Assembly: GCA_025766275.1 (NCBI GenBank)
Contig: JAFKAC010000027.1
Span: 434,001 to 498,000, forward strand
Reading direction: 5' to 3'
DNA: 64,000 nt
Source of the DNA: Lactarius indigo
Taxonomy: Eukaryota; Basidiomycota; Agaricomycetes; Russulales; Russulaceae
The notes beneath the pieces were generated by a model that was not told the DNA's origin, did no database searches, and was given only the letters and a program-made list of their open reading frames with translations. Every line of letters starts with the position of its first letter. Position 1 is the stretch's first letter. The position numbers and the translations under genes were made by a program. Shown here piece by piece: positions 1 through 8,578 of this stretch.

Positions 1-1800
1 TACCACTCCAAAACGTTCAACGAGGCAGAGCGCAACTATGATATCCATGACCGCGAACTCCTTGCAGTTATCACTGCCCTAAAGGAGTGGCGACACTTCC
101 TCCTCGGCTCCCCACACCCTGTTACCATCTATACAGACCACGCGAACCTCCAGTACTACAAACAACCCCATAAAATCAACCGACGTGTCACCCGCTACAT
201 CCCCCTGCTTGGGGAATACAATCTTCGGCTTGTCCACAAGCCTGGTGCCACTAATCGTGCTGATGCTCTCTCTCGCCGACCCGACCATGATGATGGCTCC
301 GCTGACAACCAGGACATCACCGTCCTCCCTGCACAACTCTTCACCCGCGCCACTCAGCTCTCCTCGCTTGAGCAGGCTGTCCTTACCCTCCAACAGTCCC
401 ACCTTCCCACTATCCTGCGATGGAAGGACCCTTATGCGCTCTCCTTCTCTGATGGGTCCTGGTGGCACGGCACCTGCCTTGTGGTCATGGAAGACCCCGG
501 TCTGAGGAGGGGGGTAATTTCCCTCTATCACGATTCCCCTAGTGCTGGCCACCCAGGAATTGCCAACACACACGCCCTCATCTCACGTGACTACTGGTGG
601 CCTGGAATGCGAAACACCATTATAGCCTACATCAAAGGATGCGCCGCCTGTCAGGCAAACAAAGCCATCTCCCATCGACCTCGACCCCCACCTTTCCCAA
701 TCACCACTAACCCCTCAGCACGACCGTTTGAAACAGTAACCATGGACTTCATCACCAAACTCCCCCTCTCTCATGGGTTTGATTCCATATTGACAATCAC
801 GGACCACGACTGCACTAAGGGGACGCTGTTTATCCCTTGCAAAGAGTCGATTGATGGCCCCGGGGTAGCAGCACTCTATCACCGACACGTTTACCCCCAC
901 TTTGGATTACCCACCCGCGTTATCACTGATCGAGATCCCCGCTTTGCCTCTGCCTTCTCTTGGCAGCTGTGCAAATCCTTGGGGATCACACAGAACATTT
1001 CCACCGCCTATCATCCGCAAACAGACAGCCAATCCGAACGATCTAATCAGTGGTTAGAACAGTACCTGCGCTTTTTCTGCAATGGACGACAGACGGATTG
1101 GGTAGACTGGCTCCCCTCGGCCCAGTTCGCACATAACAGCTGGCCAAACGCCTCCACACACCAAACACCATTTGACCTCCTCATGGGCCACACTCCCCGC
1201 ACTCCTGGCACTCACGCTAACAATCACATCGCCCCATCCGTCAGTAAACGACTTGCTGCAATGTTGGAACTACGTGCACTGGCACAACAAGGCATCAAAG
1301 CAGCACAAAAGACAATGATCAAGGTCCCGTCTTCCTTCGTCCCATACAAGGATGGCGACCTTGTCTGGCTAGAAGTGAAGAACCTTGCCACATCACACCC
1401 TACTGCCAAATTGGCCCCTAAACGTTATGGTCCATTTCCAATCACCAAGGTGATTTCCCCCGTGGTCTACCAGCTCAAACTCCCATCGACATGGAAGATC
1501 CATAATGTCTTTCACGCATCCCTTCTTCTTCCTTATCACGAAACCATTGAGCATGGCCCGAACTTCTCAAGGCCAGCCCCTGACCTTATTGATGGAGTGG
1601 AAGAGTATGAGGTCGACGAAATCCGTGACTCACGTAGACGACACAACCAACTCCAGTACCTTGTCAAATGGAAAGGTTATCCTGATGCAGATAACACCTG
1701 GGAACCCCACGAGAACGTCCATGCCCCTGACCTCGTACAGGCGTTCCACGACATGCATCCAGACGCCATTCGACTTGGTGACGTGGAAGTCACCCCTTAG
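1..1800 (+). pseudogene. Ty3/Gypsy Pol, C-terminal part (RNase H end, integrase, chromodomain)
   Basis: An open frame runs from base 1, cut by the window edge, to TAG at 1798-1800, so the true start lies outside. It begins in RNase H (YHSKTFNEAERNYDIHDREL), continues through the connection region (RADALSRRP near 262), the integrase zinc region (HPGIANTH, then CAACQ), and the integrase core (MDFITKL near 742, ITDRDPRF near 922, TAYHPQTDSQSER near 1003). It ends in a chromodomain (EYEVDEI, LVKWKGYPDADNTWEP) at about 1606-1710. The product would reverse-transcribe and integrate the element; the chromodomain of such elements binds modified histones. No frameshift is visible in this part. It belongs to a different family from the other Ty3 elements here, judging by its LTR. 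Confidence 0.93.
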
Positions 1801-1870
1801 AATGGGGGTAATGTCATGAACGCCCCTATCTTTTTCCTACCTCTCTCCTTCTCCCCTCACACTTCGCAGC

Positions 1871-1960
1871 TCTGCTGGCATTCGTCCTGCTGGCATCTGC
1901 TTCGCTGGCACTTGTCTCGCTGGCATCTGCCTTGCTGGCATTCGCCTCGCTGGCACTCCT
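1871..1960 (+). repeat. six 15-bp direct repeats upstream of the LTR TATA box
   Basis: Six head-to-tail 15-bp units share the core GCTGGCA(T/C)(T/C) and end 10 bp before the TATA box at 1971. The position in U3 suggests a reiterated promoter element; this function is inferred. Confidence 0.8.
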
Positions 1961-1970
1961 GGACATTAGC

Positions 1971-1978
1971 TATATAAA
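1971..1978 (+). promoter_or_regulatory. TATA box of the LTR promoter
   Basis: The sequence tatataaa sits in the LTR just downstream of the 15-bp repeat array, as expected for the U3/R boundary of an LTR promoter. Confidence 0.6.
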
Positions 1979-2188
1979 CCCTGTAATGTACACTGTATTT
2001 CCTTAGCTTTGGCTTCGTCAATATACTGTCTAGTCCCATCAAGTGCCTCCCCCTCATCTCTATCACAGTCCTCTTCTCTGAAGCCTTGTTGCCTTGAGCT
2101 ATATCAAGGAACGCTCACAGACTTGGGCGCCGTTCTGCTCAGCAGCGGACCAACTCAGTATCCTTTGCCCTAGGCAGGACCTGTTACA

Positions 2189-2931
2189 GACCGACCCAAC
2201 GCACGCCCCGACAGTGGCGTGACACAGAGGACGGCCACGCACAAGATGGGACAGGAGAAGCAGGGGCCAGTGGCGGCGAATAATGTTCTGGCAAAGAATA
2301 TGTGTGGTTAGATTCGGTCACGGAAGAGTTCAAAGATGCCTGCGGACGTGAAGGAAGCGCCTCGTCTAGAACCTGAATGGGAGAAAGTAACGATGGAACA
2401 TCTAAAGCATCAGACGAAGTGTGGCGGTCCGCAATGTGCTGGATGGTGACGACACCAGGTGAGGAGATCAAGGCCATTCAGGGAGGAGCGGGGTCTGATA
2501 GATATTTGTGAGATTGGAGTGTCCTGTGGGTTCGGTCGAATATCCTGAATGGACACCGAAAATCAACGATGCGACGGCAGCAGAGAATAAACCATCAATA
2601 AGCTGAAGTCAAGCATGGCATTAGATGATGGAGATGCACAAATATGTGGATCCCATCAGCGTCTGCCTTGCATCCTTCAGCCATCTTCTTGTCCTCTTCT
2701 GAAGCCATTTCTGAATACATTGAAAGAATGGGCCCGGAGCCATCAACAAAGTTAGATATTCCCTGCGACGCTTGATTCTGCACCGACTGTGGTGGGTATT
2801 GGTAGTCACCTATGAGAGCATCAGTCAGTGACGGGGCTGCCAGTGAGCGCTGAGCCAAGGAGCAAGGTACCAGTTCCTAGGCCTATTCGTGCCTCCATTA
2901 CGTCGAAATTGTCGTGAGGGGCTCGGAACAT
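2189..2931 (-). pseudogene. truncated DUF6535 gene remnant (copy 5)
   Basis: Read on the minus strand from ATG at 2931, exon 1 encodes MFRAPHDNFDVMEARIG and is followed by an intact intron (GT...TAG). Exon 2 encodes the family segment GDYQYPPQS...NFVDGSGP...KADADG. The next exon starts FSAAVAS but its acceptor AG is lost, and after about 40 codons the sequence jumps to a piece of the Ser/Pro-rich tail (PQASLNSSVTES). All membrane segments and the conserved central domain are missing. The same tail piece occurs in the pseudogene at about 50880. The Ty3 LTR at 1812-2188 abuts its downstream end. It is not functional. Confidence 0.8.
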
Positions 2932-4059
2932 TGAATTATTTTGCTAGTTGTTCGTTGAGAGCGCTTCCGTATGCTGTGCAACGAGGACACTGACTTGGGC
3001 GTCACCTTCCCTCGTGCCAGTTGGGTATCTCCAAGTTTGCCACCTCGGTCGATCTATGCTGCACTTTTATTTACCGCACTCTGTCAGATTCCCCGAGCTG
3101 TGATCGTCCTTCCTACCTATTGAAGAGAGAGAAATGGGGGGGAGGAAACGCGAGACGGAGAATATGAGTGCACAAACTAGCTCTGAGTCACGGGCCACGC
3201 ACCGACAGAAAACATATATCTCCCAATGGGTATTTTATCTGGGCCCTTCCAATCTAGCCATTTCAAACCTTCTATTCTGTGTTGAAGGCGGAGAAGAAGA
3301 GAGGAACTAATTCAGGGTCGTCGATGGGGATGGGAAGTAGTTCCGTGGTGGTCACGTACGTTGGATCCGAGCGACGGGTTCCGGCCATTTTAATGTCAGC
3401 TGGATCCCTCTCGAAACTTTCATTCCTCGCGTACACTGTGCTTGAACAATTGTCTCATGCATATGGACCTCCTACGCCCCATCCACAATACGGTCCATTC
3501 TTCCACATACGGGGTTGTCGACGAACCTCTGCAGCGCCCACTGGCACCAAGCATTCACACGCAAATAAATCATAGCGTTCACATTTGTGACCTGTATGAC
3601 TTACTCCTATCTTCCGCACCATTAGATCATATACGCATGCTTTCCCCATGTACGTTTTCCGCTCACTTGGGCATCTCCTAACCCTCATTTCTCATCGACT
3701 TAAGCTTGATGGTTTTCTTCAGCACGGCCCCCACAATCTACCCTTCATCCCCAGGTATACAACACGCCCCTAGAGCCCACCAACCATGAGCTATGTGCTG
3801 CAGGTCTCCCGCACCGAATTCGAGAAGTGACTAAAGAAGTGGAAGATCACGCACTCAGAGGGGTGCAGATTCTTGGAGCGCCTTATTGATGTAATTTCAA
3901 AGTGGGGCGGCCCGGGGCCATACGTCCTCTATCTTTCACTCCACTCCACTCACTGACCCGTCCCGCTCTCCAGGTAGAGACATGGCCCGCCACTACGAAC
4001 TCATGCATGTCCGCTCGCATTCTAGACGACACGACCTACGTGTTCGACGCGACCGCCTG
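2932..4059. other. gene-free stretch with decayed spacer sequence
   Basis: No convincing gene is seen. The part at about 3800-4000 (plus strand) resembles the reverse complement of about 41700-41930, with shared words such as gtggaagatcacgc. This means it is the same decayed spacer unit that separates the DUF6535 genes, lying here in inverted orientation. Short ORFs at 3279-3575 and 3442-3681 have no recognisable content. Confidence 0.5.
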
Positions 4060-4633
4060 GTATACATCTACTCGTATTCACTGACTTGTTAGGTAACCTG
4101 CCAAGAGTGCCCTGTAACCCGCACCATCGTCCTGAGACGTCCTTTTCTCCACCTTGGAGCGGTTCCGTTCAACATCCGCATAGTATCGACTCTATAAAAT
4201 TATCGATGTCGTTCTCAACAAGTGACCCAAGCAGACACCTTTCGCAACACTATCGAAATCAGGGAATAGGGCTACCTAAGTGCCCACCGACGCCTCCGCG
4301 TCACTGCCAGGTACGCTTATCGGCCCACTCAAGAACGCCGAGACTCCTCACTCACAGCTTTCCCCACTCTACCCAAGTTTACACATTTCGCCACAATATT
4401 TGCACCATGTAATAGTACAGTATATACACAAGATGAGAAAACGTATCGAATAGTATCAGTAATGGCGATATCGAGAACTATAGAAATAGCCTTTATCGCA
4501 CATGCACATGATGCACATCAAAGAGACCAGGGGACGTTAAACGATATCATACGAGCAATGCAAAGGCTGTGGTGGATGACCTCATACACGCTCGGCATTT
4601 GGTTCACACGGTGAAGGGCCTGCAATGGCTGAG
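4060..4633 (-). pseudogene. displaced 3' end of a DUF6535 gene (belongs to the copy at 52865)
   Basis: On the minus strand this carries the last codons of a DUF6535 gene (AIAGPSPCEPNAERV, stop at 4582-4584) and its 3' flank, matching the 3' ends at about 40621-41100 and 46871-47120. It begins CTCAG directly at the end of a Ty3 LTR (4634). The DUF6535 gene at 52865 is cut by the same LTR family at 55588, just after the identical pentamer CTCAG. The two halves rejoin at that pentamer to give one continuous reading frame, so this piece is best read as the missing 3' end of that gene, now about 51 kb away and inverted. Confidence 0.8.
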
Positions 4634-5162
4634 TGTAACGTCGCCACGACGTTTAGCTCGACTTGAGCTCGGTTGGCGGCAACAACTTAGCTGTATTGAA
4701 GTTTCAACCTTGAAGACGCGGAGGTCCAAGTCCTTGCCTCGGTGAATACACGAAGGTACACCGGCAAGTCGAAGATTCTGAAGTTGCGAATGGAATTGGA
4801 GCGAAGAGATTTAGAGTCAAAGAGAAACAAGAGAAGAGAAGAACAAGTGACGATTCAAGAAGACCAAGATGGCGTATCTTGGTCTTCACAAGACAGTTTA
4901 AATACTCGTTCTAGCAGGCTTTGAAGCGCTGCTATGAGTCACAGTAAGTAGCGTCCAACGTATCGCAGAAACAGCGCGAACCCTAATACTACTAGTACCA
5001 GTACTAGTGGCGTCAGTCATCAGTCAGCTATCGAGTCTCTATCGCCTATCGCACTACCGTATCACCGTAAGTAAGTCCGTCACTAATATACCTTACCGCC
5101 GTAGTGACAACCGGTACAGTAAGGGTATGAGTCGTGCAGTCCATCCAAACCGAAACGTGACA
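4634..5162 (-). repeat. 3' LTR of element 1 (529 bp)
   Basis: On the plus strand it runs from tgtaacgtcgcc to cgaaacgtgaca, which is TGTCACGTTTCGG...GCGACGTTACA in sense. Its diagnostic variants (sense gatagagactcg and ctctttgactc) match the LTR at 55589 and not the other LTR of its own element at 35568. Confidence 0.92.
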
Positions 5163-5191
5163 TCACCCTCCTTTCAGCGTGAGGCCCCGAC

Positions 5192-5365
5192 TCACCGAAA
5201 GTCCCTGGCCGGCCAGTCGCGCTGTTCGTCGGCGATGCGCTCGAGTGCTGTAGCGCGCTCCAGTCGGTAGATGGAGTCCTGTCGGTCGCTTTGGGCGCAC
5301 GCGATCATGTCGCGGAGCTGAGCCACCCTAGCGCGAAGTCGCTCCAGTTCGAAACTGGCCGCGCG
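5192..5365 (-). pseudogene. C-terminal end of element 1 Pol
   Basis: The minus frame encodes the final coiled-coil-like residues of Pol (FELERLRARVAQLRD... to RDWPARDFR, stop at 5192-5194). It is separated from the rest of pol (21199 onward) by the LTR insertion at 5366. Confidence 0.85.
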
Positions 5366-5374
5366 TGTAACGCC

Positions 5375-5379
5375 GTCAC
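5375..5379. other. target-site duplication of element 3 (left copy GTCAC)
   Basis: GTCAC at 5375-5379 is repeated at 20702-20706 on the other side of element 3. The flanking sequence then continues the solo LTR. Confidence 0.9.
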
Positions 5380-5510
5380 TGTCACGAACCTATAAACCTG
5401 GTCGTGACTCAAGGCGCTTAGGACCGGTCCGGATCGGTCCGGGCTTATGTCATCAACTTCCTAAAAAGGGAAATCCGAAATCGGAGTTTAAAATTTCGCT
5501 CTCCGACGAT

Positions 5511-5633
5511 CACGTGATGTGTCACGTGATTACTCTGTCTTTCCAAGTCACATGCATATCTGCACGTGTATCAATCAACGTTGATCGTTTATCGATCAAC
5601 GAAGATAATCAACCGAGTCACAAGGAACACGTG
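5511..5633 (+). promoter_or_regulatory. CACGTG cluster and inverted repeat in element 3 U3
   Basis: Four CACGTG boxes lie at 5511, 5523, 5563 and 5628. A perfect 9-bp inverted repeat (CGTTGATCG...CGATCAACG) spans 5579-5601. CACGTG is the core site of bHLH regulators; binding here is inferred. Confidence 0.55.
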
Positions 5634-5848
5634 TCCTAATCACGGGTTCCGCAGCTGCTGCGGAATCACGCCACTATGGCGCAATATGGCGTCATTGACT
5701 GCGGCGCAGTCGTACCATGCTTATCCTTTATTCTAATTGGACAGTATTAATAGCTTGTCTCTGGAATGTTCCAATCCGCAGTACTGCGCAGCACTCGTGG
5801 ACAGGCCCTAAGCCTGCCCTAAACCTACGCACAGACCACCCCCTGTAG

Positions 5849-5856
5849 TATATAAG
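5849..5856 (+). promoter_or_regulatory. TATA box of element 3
   Basis: TATATAAG lies 35 bp upstream of 5884, where the sequence complementary to the primer site begins. Transcription is therefore predicted to start near 5880-5885. Confidence 0.65.
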
Positions 5857-5871
5857 CTAGCGCAATCTATC

Positions 5872-5892
5872 GGACAGTCCCTCAGACTGTCC
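5872..5892 (+). promoter_or_regulatory. hairpin at the predicted transcript start; self-primer of element 3
   Basis: GGACAGTC (5872-5879), loop CCTCA, GACTGTCC (5885-5892) form a perfect 8-bp stem. The right arm, extended to AGACTGTCCA (5884-5893), is the exact complement of TGGACAGTCT at 6076-6085 just after the LTR. This fits Tf1-type self-priming, where the 5' end of the RNA anneals to its own primer site. Confidence 0.65.
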
Positions 5893-6075
5893 ACTTGTGA
5901 CATCTTCCCTCTTGCCTCTTAGTTCCTTCGAGTGCCCCACTTCTGTGCGCCACTATTTCCTTTGAGCCAAGACGCCTCCTCTTCGCCCCCTCCATCGTTC
6001 TCTCCGTCTCCATCTCGCCCGCCGTCGTCTTCAACCCTACCCCTCGCTGTCGAGTGACAGTGAGTTCACCACACT

Positions 6076-6085
6076 TGGACAGTCT
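6076..6085 (+). other. primer-binding site of element 3 (self-priming type)
   Basis: TGGACAGTCT lies 2 bp after the 5' LTR and is perfectly complementary to 5884-5893 in the R region of the same LTR. I did not recognise a tRNA 3' end complement. Confidence 0.65.
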
Positions 6086-6114
6086 CTTTAATAGACTGAC
6101 CTCGGGCTTTCTCA

Positions 6115-7365
6115 GTGGATTCAGACTACGACTTTTCGCAGTTTGGACATTGGGACGGAGATTCCTGCAGCTACCAGGAAGATAGTTACTTCCAGGGTAG
6201 CCCCCTCAATTCCATTTTTACTCGCTCTCCTGTCGCATCCACCTCTCGTCTCCCAGAACCCTCTTACATTCCTACTCCAAGCTTCTCCCCCCCTGTCATT
6301 CCTTCACCCGTCTTAGAAAGTCGGGAAGTCACCCCAGAGTTAGTTTATCCCGACCCTGAAGCCACCCCTCGTCCCTCCCCTCGTTCTGTCTCCCCAAGCA
6401 CCGCACAATTTTACGAAGAAGTACTCGAGATAGTAGACCTCAACGGAAACATAGTTGAGCTCTCTCGCACTCCTTCTCCTGAACCACGCGCCGAGTCTGC
6501 ACCTCCTGCTCGTCTCCCTACACCACGCCCCCCCCTTCCTTCCCACGCAACAACCACCCCTCGTGCCTCTCCTTCGCTACCTATTGATACTCCTCCGCGC
6601 CCTCCTTCTCCCTCGCCTCCTCCAGTTGCCTCACGCCCCCCCACCCCTGACTCCCCTATTAACTACGAGAGGGTAGCTGAACAAGCCCCTCCTGCCCCTC
6701 ACCCCAACCAGGAGAACTTTCCTCCTGCTGCTGCCGCCGCCTATCAAGCCCCCCCTTGCCTCCTTCACCAAGGAGAGCATCCCCATCTTTACATCGCTGT
6801 CATCACTCCTCAGGGAGAATCTTGGCGGCCCGCCTCTACTACACTTCGGGAACTGATCACCAGAGTTCCCCTCGCTACCACCCTTGCCAATTACCCCCCA
6901 GTTTTTCCCTCAGTCACCCCCTTTCGCCTCCTTTCCCCTCACGTCTACACCCTTTTCCCTCGCATCGTTGATCCCACTCAACACCCCAACTTCCCCCCTC
7001 TCTACATCTGTTCCAGGGCCGTCTACGACCTTCCCTCTCCAGACACCCCTTTTGGAACAATTCGCTACGACTTCAGGGAGGGCCTGCGGCGTGTTTTTGC
7101 CCCCCTTACTAACATCCATAGGGCCAGGTATATTGATTCCCTAGTTACCCTAGAGATTCAAGACTTCTTGGACGGGAGAATCGTGACCAGTTACGGACAT
7201 CTTCGTTTTGCTATCGACGGACAAATCTACGCTTACCACCAAGCCTACTTTTTTGAGGACTTAGTTCGCGCCTCCCCCCATTTACTCGCTTACTGTCTTA
7301 CCCCTCGTATCCCTGCCGATCCGTTCTCTTTCATTACTACCTTCCCCGACTCCCAACCCCTCTAG
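6115..7365 (+). CDS. leader ORF1 of element 3, proline-rich, no methionine
   Basis: Open for 416 codons (in frame from 6100, after TGA at 6097) to TAG at 7363-7365. There is no ATG anywhere in it, in any plus frame. The first start-like codon is GTG at 6115 in weak context (ctcaGTGG); the real start is unknown. Residues about 30-215 are rich in Pro and Ser (TPRPPLP, PPRPPSPSPPP). Residues about 220-416 look globular (LYIAVITPQGESW, FGTIRYDF, GHLRFAIDGQIYAY). No known domain is recognised. It is followed after 136 bp by ORF2. Non-AUG initiation is inferred from the strand-specific lack of ATG combined with the long open frame. A decayed gene would not show both. Confidence 0.6.
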   Translation: MDSDYDFSQFGHWDGDSCSYQEDSYFQGSPLNSIFTRSPVASTSRLPEPSYIPTPSFSPPVIPSPVLESREVTPELVYPDPEATPRPSPRSVSPSTAQFYEEVLEIVDLNGNIVELSRTPSPEPRAESAPPARLPTPRPPLPSHATTTPRASPSLPIDTPPRPPSPSPPPVASRPPTPDSPINYERVAEQAPPAPHPNQENFPPAAAAAYQAPPCLLHQGEHPHLYIAVITPQGESWRPASTTLRELITRVPLATTLANYPPVFPSVTPFRLLSPHVYTLFPRIVDPTQHPNFPPLYICSRAVYDLPSPDTPFGTIRYDFREGLRRVFAPLTNIHRARYIDSLVTLEIQDFLDGRIVTSYGHLRFAIDGQIYAYHQAYFFEDLVRASPHLLAYCLTPRIPADPFSFITTFPDSQPL

Positions 7366-7420
7366 AAGTCAGCAAAGGGGACGTACCTTTTTTTTGAACA
7401 AATAAAACTTGCCTTGATAA

Positions 7421-7502
7421 CTTAAAACGAGTGTTTTAAGCCTCAACGCAATAAGTAAGTAAAAACTACTATCTAAAAAGCCTTATACCGAGTGGTTATA
7501 AG
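7421..7502 (+). other. two GAGT-loop hairpins between ORF1 and ORF2
   Basis: CTTAAAAC-GAGT-GTTTTAAG (7421-7440) is a perfect 8-bp stem. CTTATACC-GAGT-GGTTATAAG (7482-7502) is a second stem with one bulge and the same GAGT loop, ending on the first base after the TAA that opens ORF2. The rest of 7366-7501 is AT-rich and ATG-free. Confidence 0.6.
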
Positions 7503-8527
7503 TGCCCCCAGAACGACTTACTGAAGGGCAAAGACTAGCGTTAGCCCAAGCTAACTTCGAGACTCACAGACAAAGACAACTCGAACGATACTACCCCCCT
7601 TCCTCTCTTAGCGACTTATCTACCGACCACTCTATTGATTGTTGGACAGACCCCCCTCTAGTTCTCTCGAAATTTCACCACAACTTTGCCTTTGGGGACA
7701 CTGACTCCGAAGAACTGCACGAGGCTTTCCTAGACACCCTACCCCTTCTAGTCGACGACGCCAACGAGCAACTCTTGTATTGGCACCTCTCAGGAAGTGT
7801 CAACAACAACAACAGACCAACAGATCAATACCTAGTCTGGACCAAGAGCGACTACCTCTGGTTCATCACCATTCCCCCCCGACGAAACCAAATCATCAGC
7901 AATATCCAGACCGGATATTCAGAATTCTACACCAATCGAGTCCTCCTAACATACAGAGAATTACAAATCGGATTTCACGAACTACGAGTCGTCCAGGTCG
8001 GCACCTCCCCACCTCGTCTAGTCATTGTAGAAGGAAGGGAATTAACTTACACCTTTGCCACTGAGACCTGGGAAACTACCTTCACCAACCCTGACCACAA
8101 TCGAGTTAACCCCCGAACCTTCCTTGAACCCCCTAGTACCCCAGAAGACCCTGAGCTAATAGAGCTCCTGCTAGCAAGAAGAAGACAACCTCTACGCCAT
8201 CGTCGCCCCTCCCTACTCGACCGACTAACAGCCCTTGAGCTTCCCCCCAGTGACTCCACCAGTGACCCTGAATCCCTCGCCACACCAGACGAAGACGTCT
8301 CTGTCCGAGACCGTGACGACTCTCTCCATAACGGAGACACTGACGAAGAAGGTGCAACAGTAGTGGATACTTGGAATAACCCAGTTAACACCAACCCTTG
8401 TTGGTGTTCAAACGAAGTCTGCACTTGTGGATTTAGACCAGTTACTCCCCCTACCCCTCCTAACGTCGTATTGTGGGCCCCCGGACTTAATTACTTACCG
8501 TACCGAGGAAGCGTAGACGATTTTTAG
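7502..8527 (+). CDS. leader ORF2 of element 3, no methionine
   Basis: 341 codons, opening immediately after TAA (7499-7501) with GTG at 7502 and ending TAG at 8525-8527, with no ATG in any plus frame. The N-terminal half has many aromatic residues (DYLWFITIPP, GYSEFYTNR). A segment at residues about 165-200 (LVIVEG...LTYTFATETWETTF) resembles a segment of the Gag N-terminal extension. The C-terminal part is acidic and Ser-rich, with a Cys cluster near the end (CWCSNEVCTCG). No known domain is recognised. The start context is weak for a eukaryotic start, so how it is translated is open: reinitiation, leaky scanning or internal entry. Confidence 0.6.
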   Translation: MPPERLTEGQRLALAQANFETHRQRQLERYYPPSSLSDLSTDHSIDCWTDPPLVLSKFHHNFAFGDTDSEELHEAFLDTLPLLVDDANEQLLYWHLSGSVNNNNRPTDQYLVWTKSDYLWFITIPPRRNQIISNIQTGYSEFYTNRVLLTYRELQIGFHELRVVQVGTSPPRLVIVEGRELTYTFATETWETTFTNPDHNRVNPRTFLEPPSTPEDPELIELLLARRRQPLRHRRPSLLDRLTALELPPSDSTSDPESLATPDEDVSVRDRDDSLHNGDTDEEGATVVDTWNNPVNTNPCWCSNEVCTCGFRPVTPPTPPNVVLWAPGLNYLPYRGSVDDF

Positions 8528-8544
8528 AAATTTTGTCGGGACCT

Positions 8545-8578
8545 ACTTTTGCTGAAAAGTGTTAAGTCGCAACCTTAA
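8545..8578 (+). other. hairpins between ORF2 and ORF3
   Basis: ACTTTT-GCTG-AAAAGT (8545-8560) is a perfect 6-bp stem, followed by TTAAG...CTTAA (8562-8578). Their place at the ORF2/ORF3 boundary repeats the arrangement at the ORF1/ORF2 boundary. Confidence 0.45.

Larger units (their letters stand above)
1812..2188 (+). repeat. 3' LTR of the first Ty3/Gypsy element
   Basis: The LTR starts TGTCATGA right after a purine-rich tract (aatgggggta, 1801-1810) following the pol stop, and ends CTGTTACA. It has TG...CA ends and is about 377 bp. A TATA box (tatataaa) lies at 1971-1978. The 5' LTR is outside the window, so LTR age and target duplication cannot be judged. Confidence 0.85.
5380..6073 (+). 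repeat. 5' LTR of element 3
   Basis: TGTCACGAACC...TCACCACA. The U3 part is dense in palindromes and CACGTG boxes. TATA box at 5849. The same sequence recurs at 14594-15021 plus 20437-20701. Confidence 0.92.

Noticed and set aside
1871..1960. CRISPR-like or satellite array
   Set aside because: Six short contiguous repeats without spacers inside an LTR promoter in a fungal genome.
7366..7501. Possible intron joining ORF1 to ORF2 (gtaagt near 7455)
   Set aside because: ORF1 already stops at 7363-7365, before any donor, so splicing here would not fuse the two frames.
8047..8424. Minus-strand ORFs of 125 and 74 codons opposite leader ORF2
   Set aside because: They are shadows of the plus frame. 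Gene order, LTR orientation and ATG depletion all point to plus-strand use.
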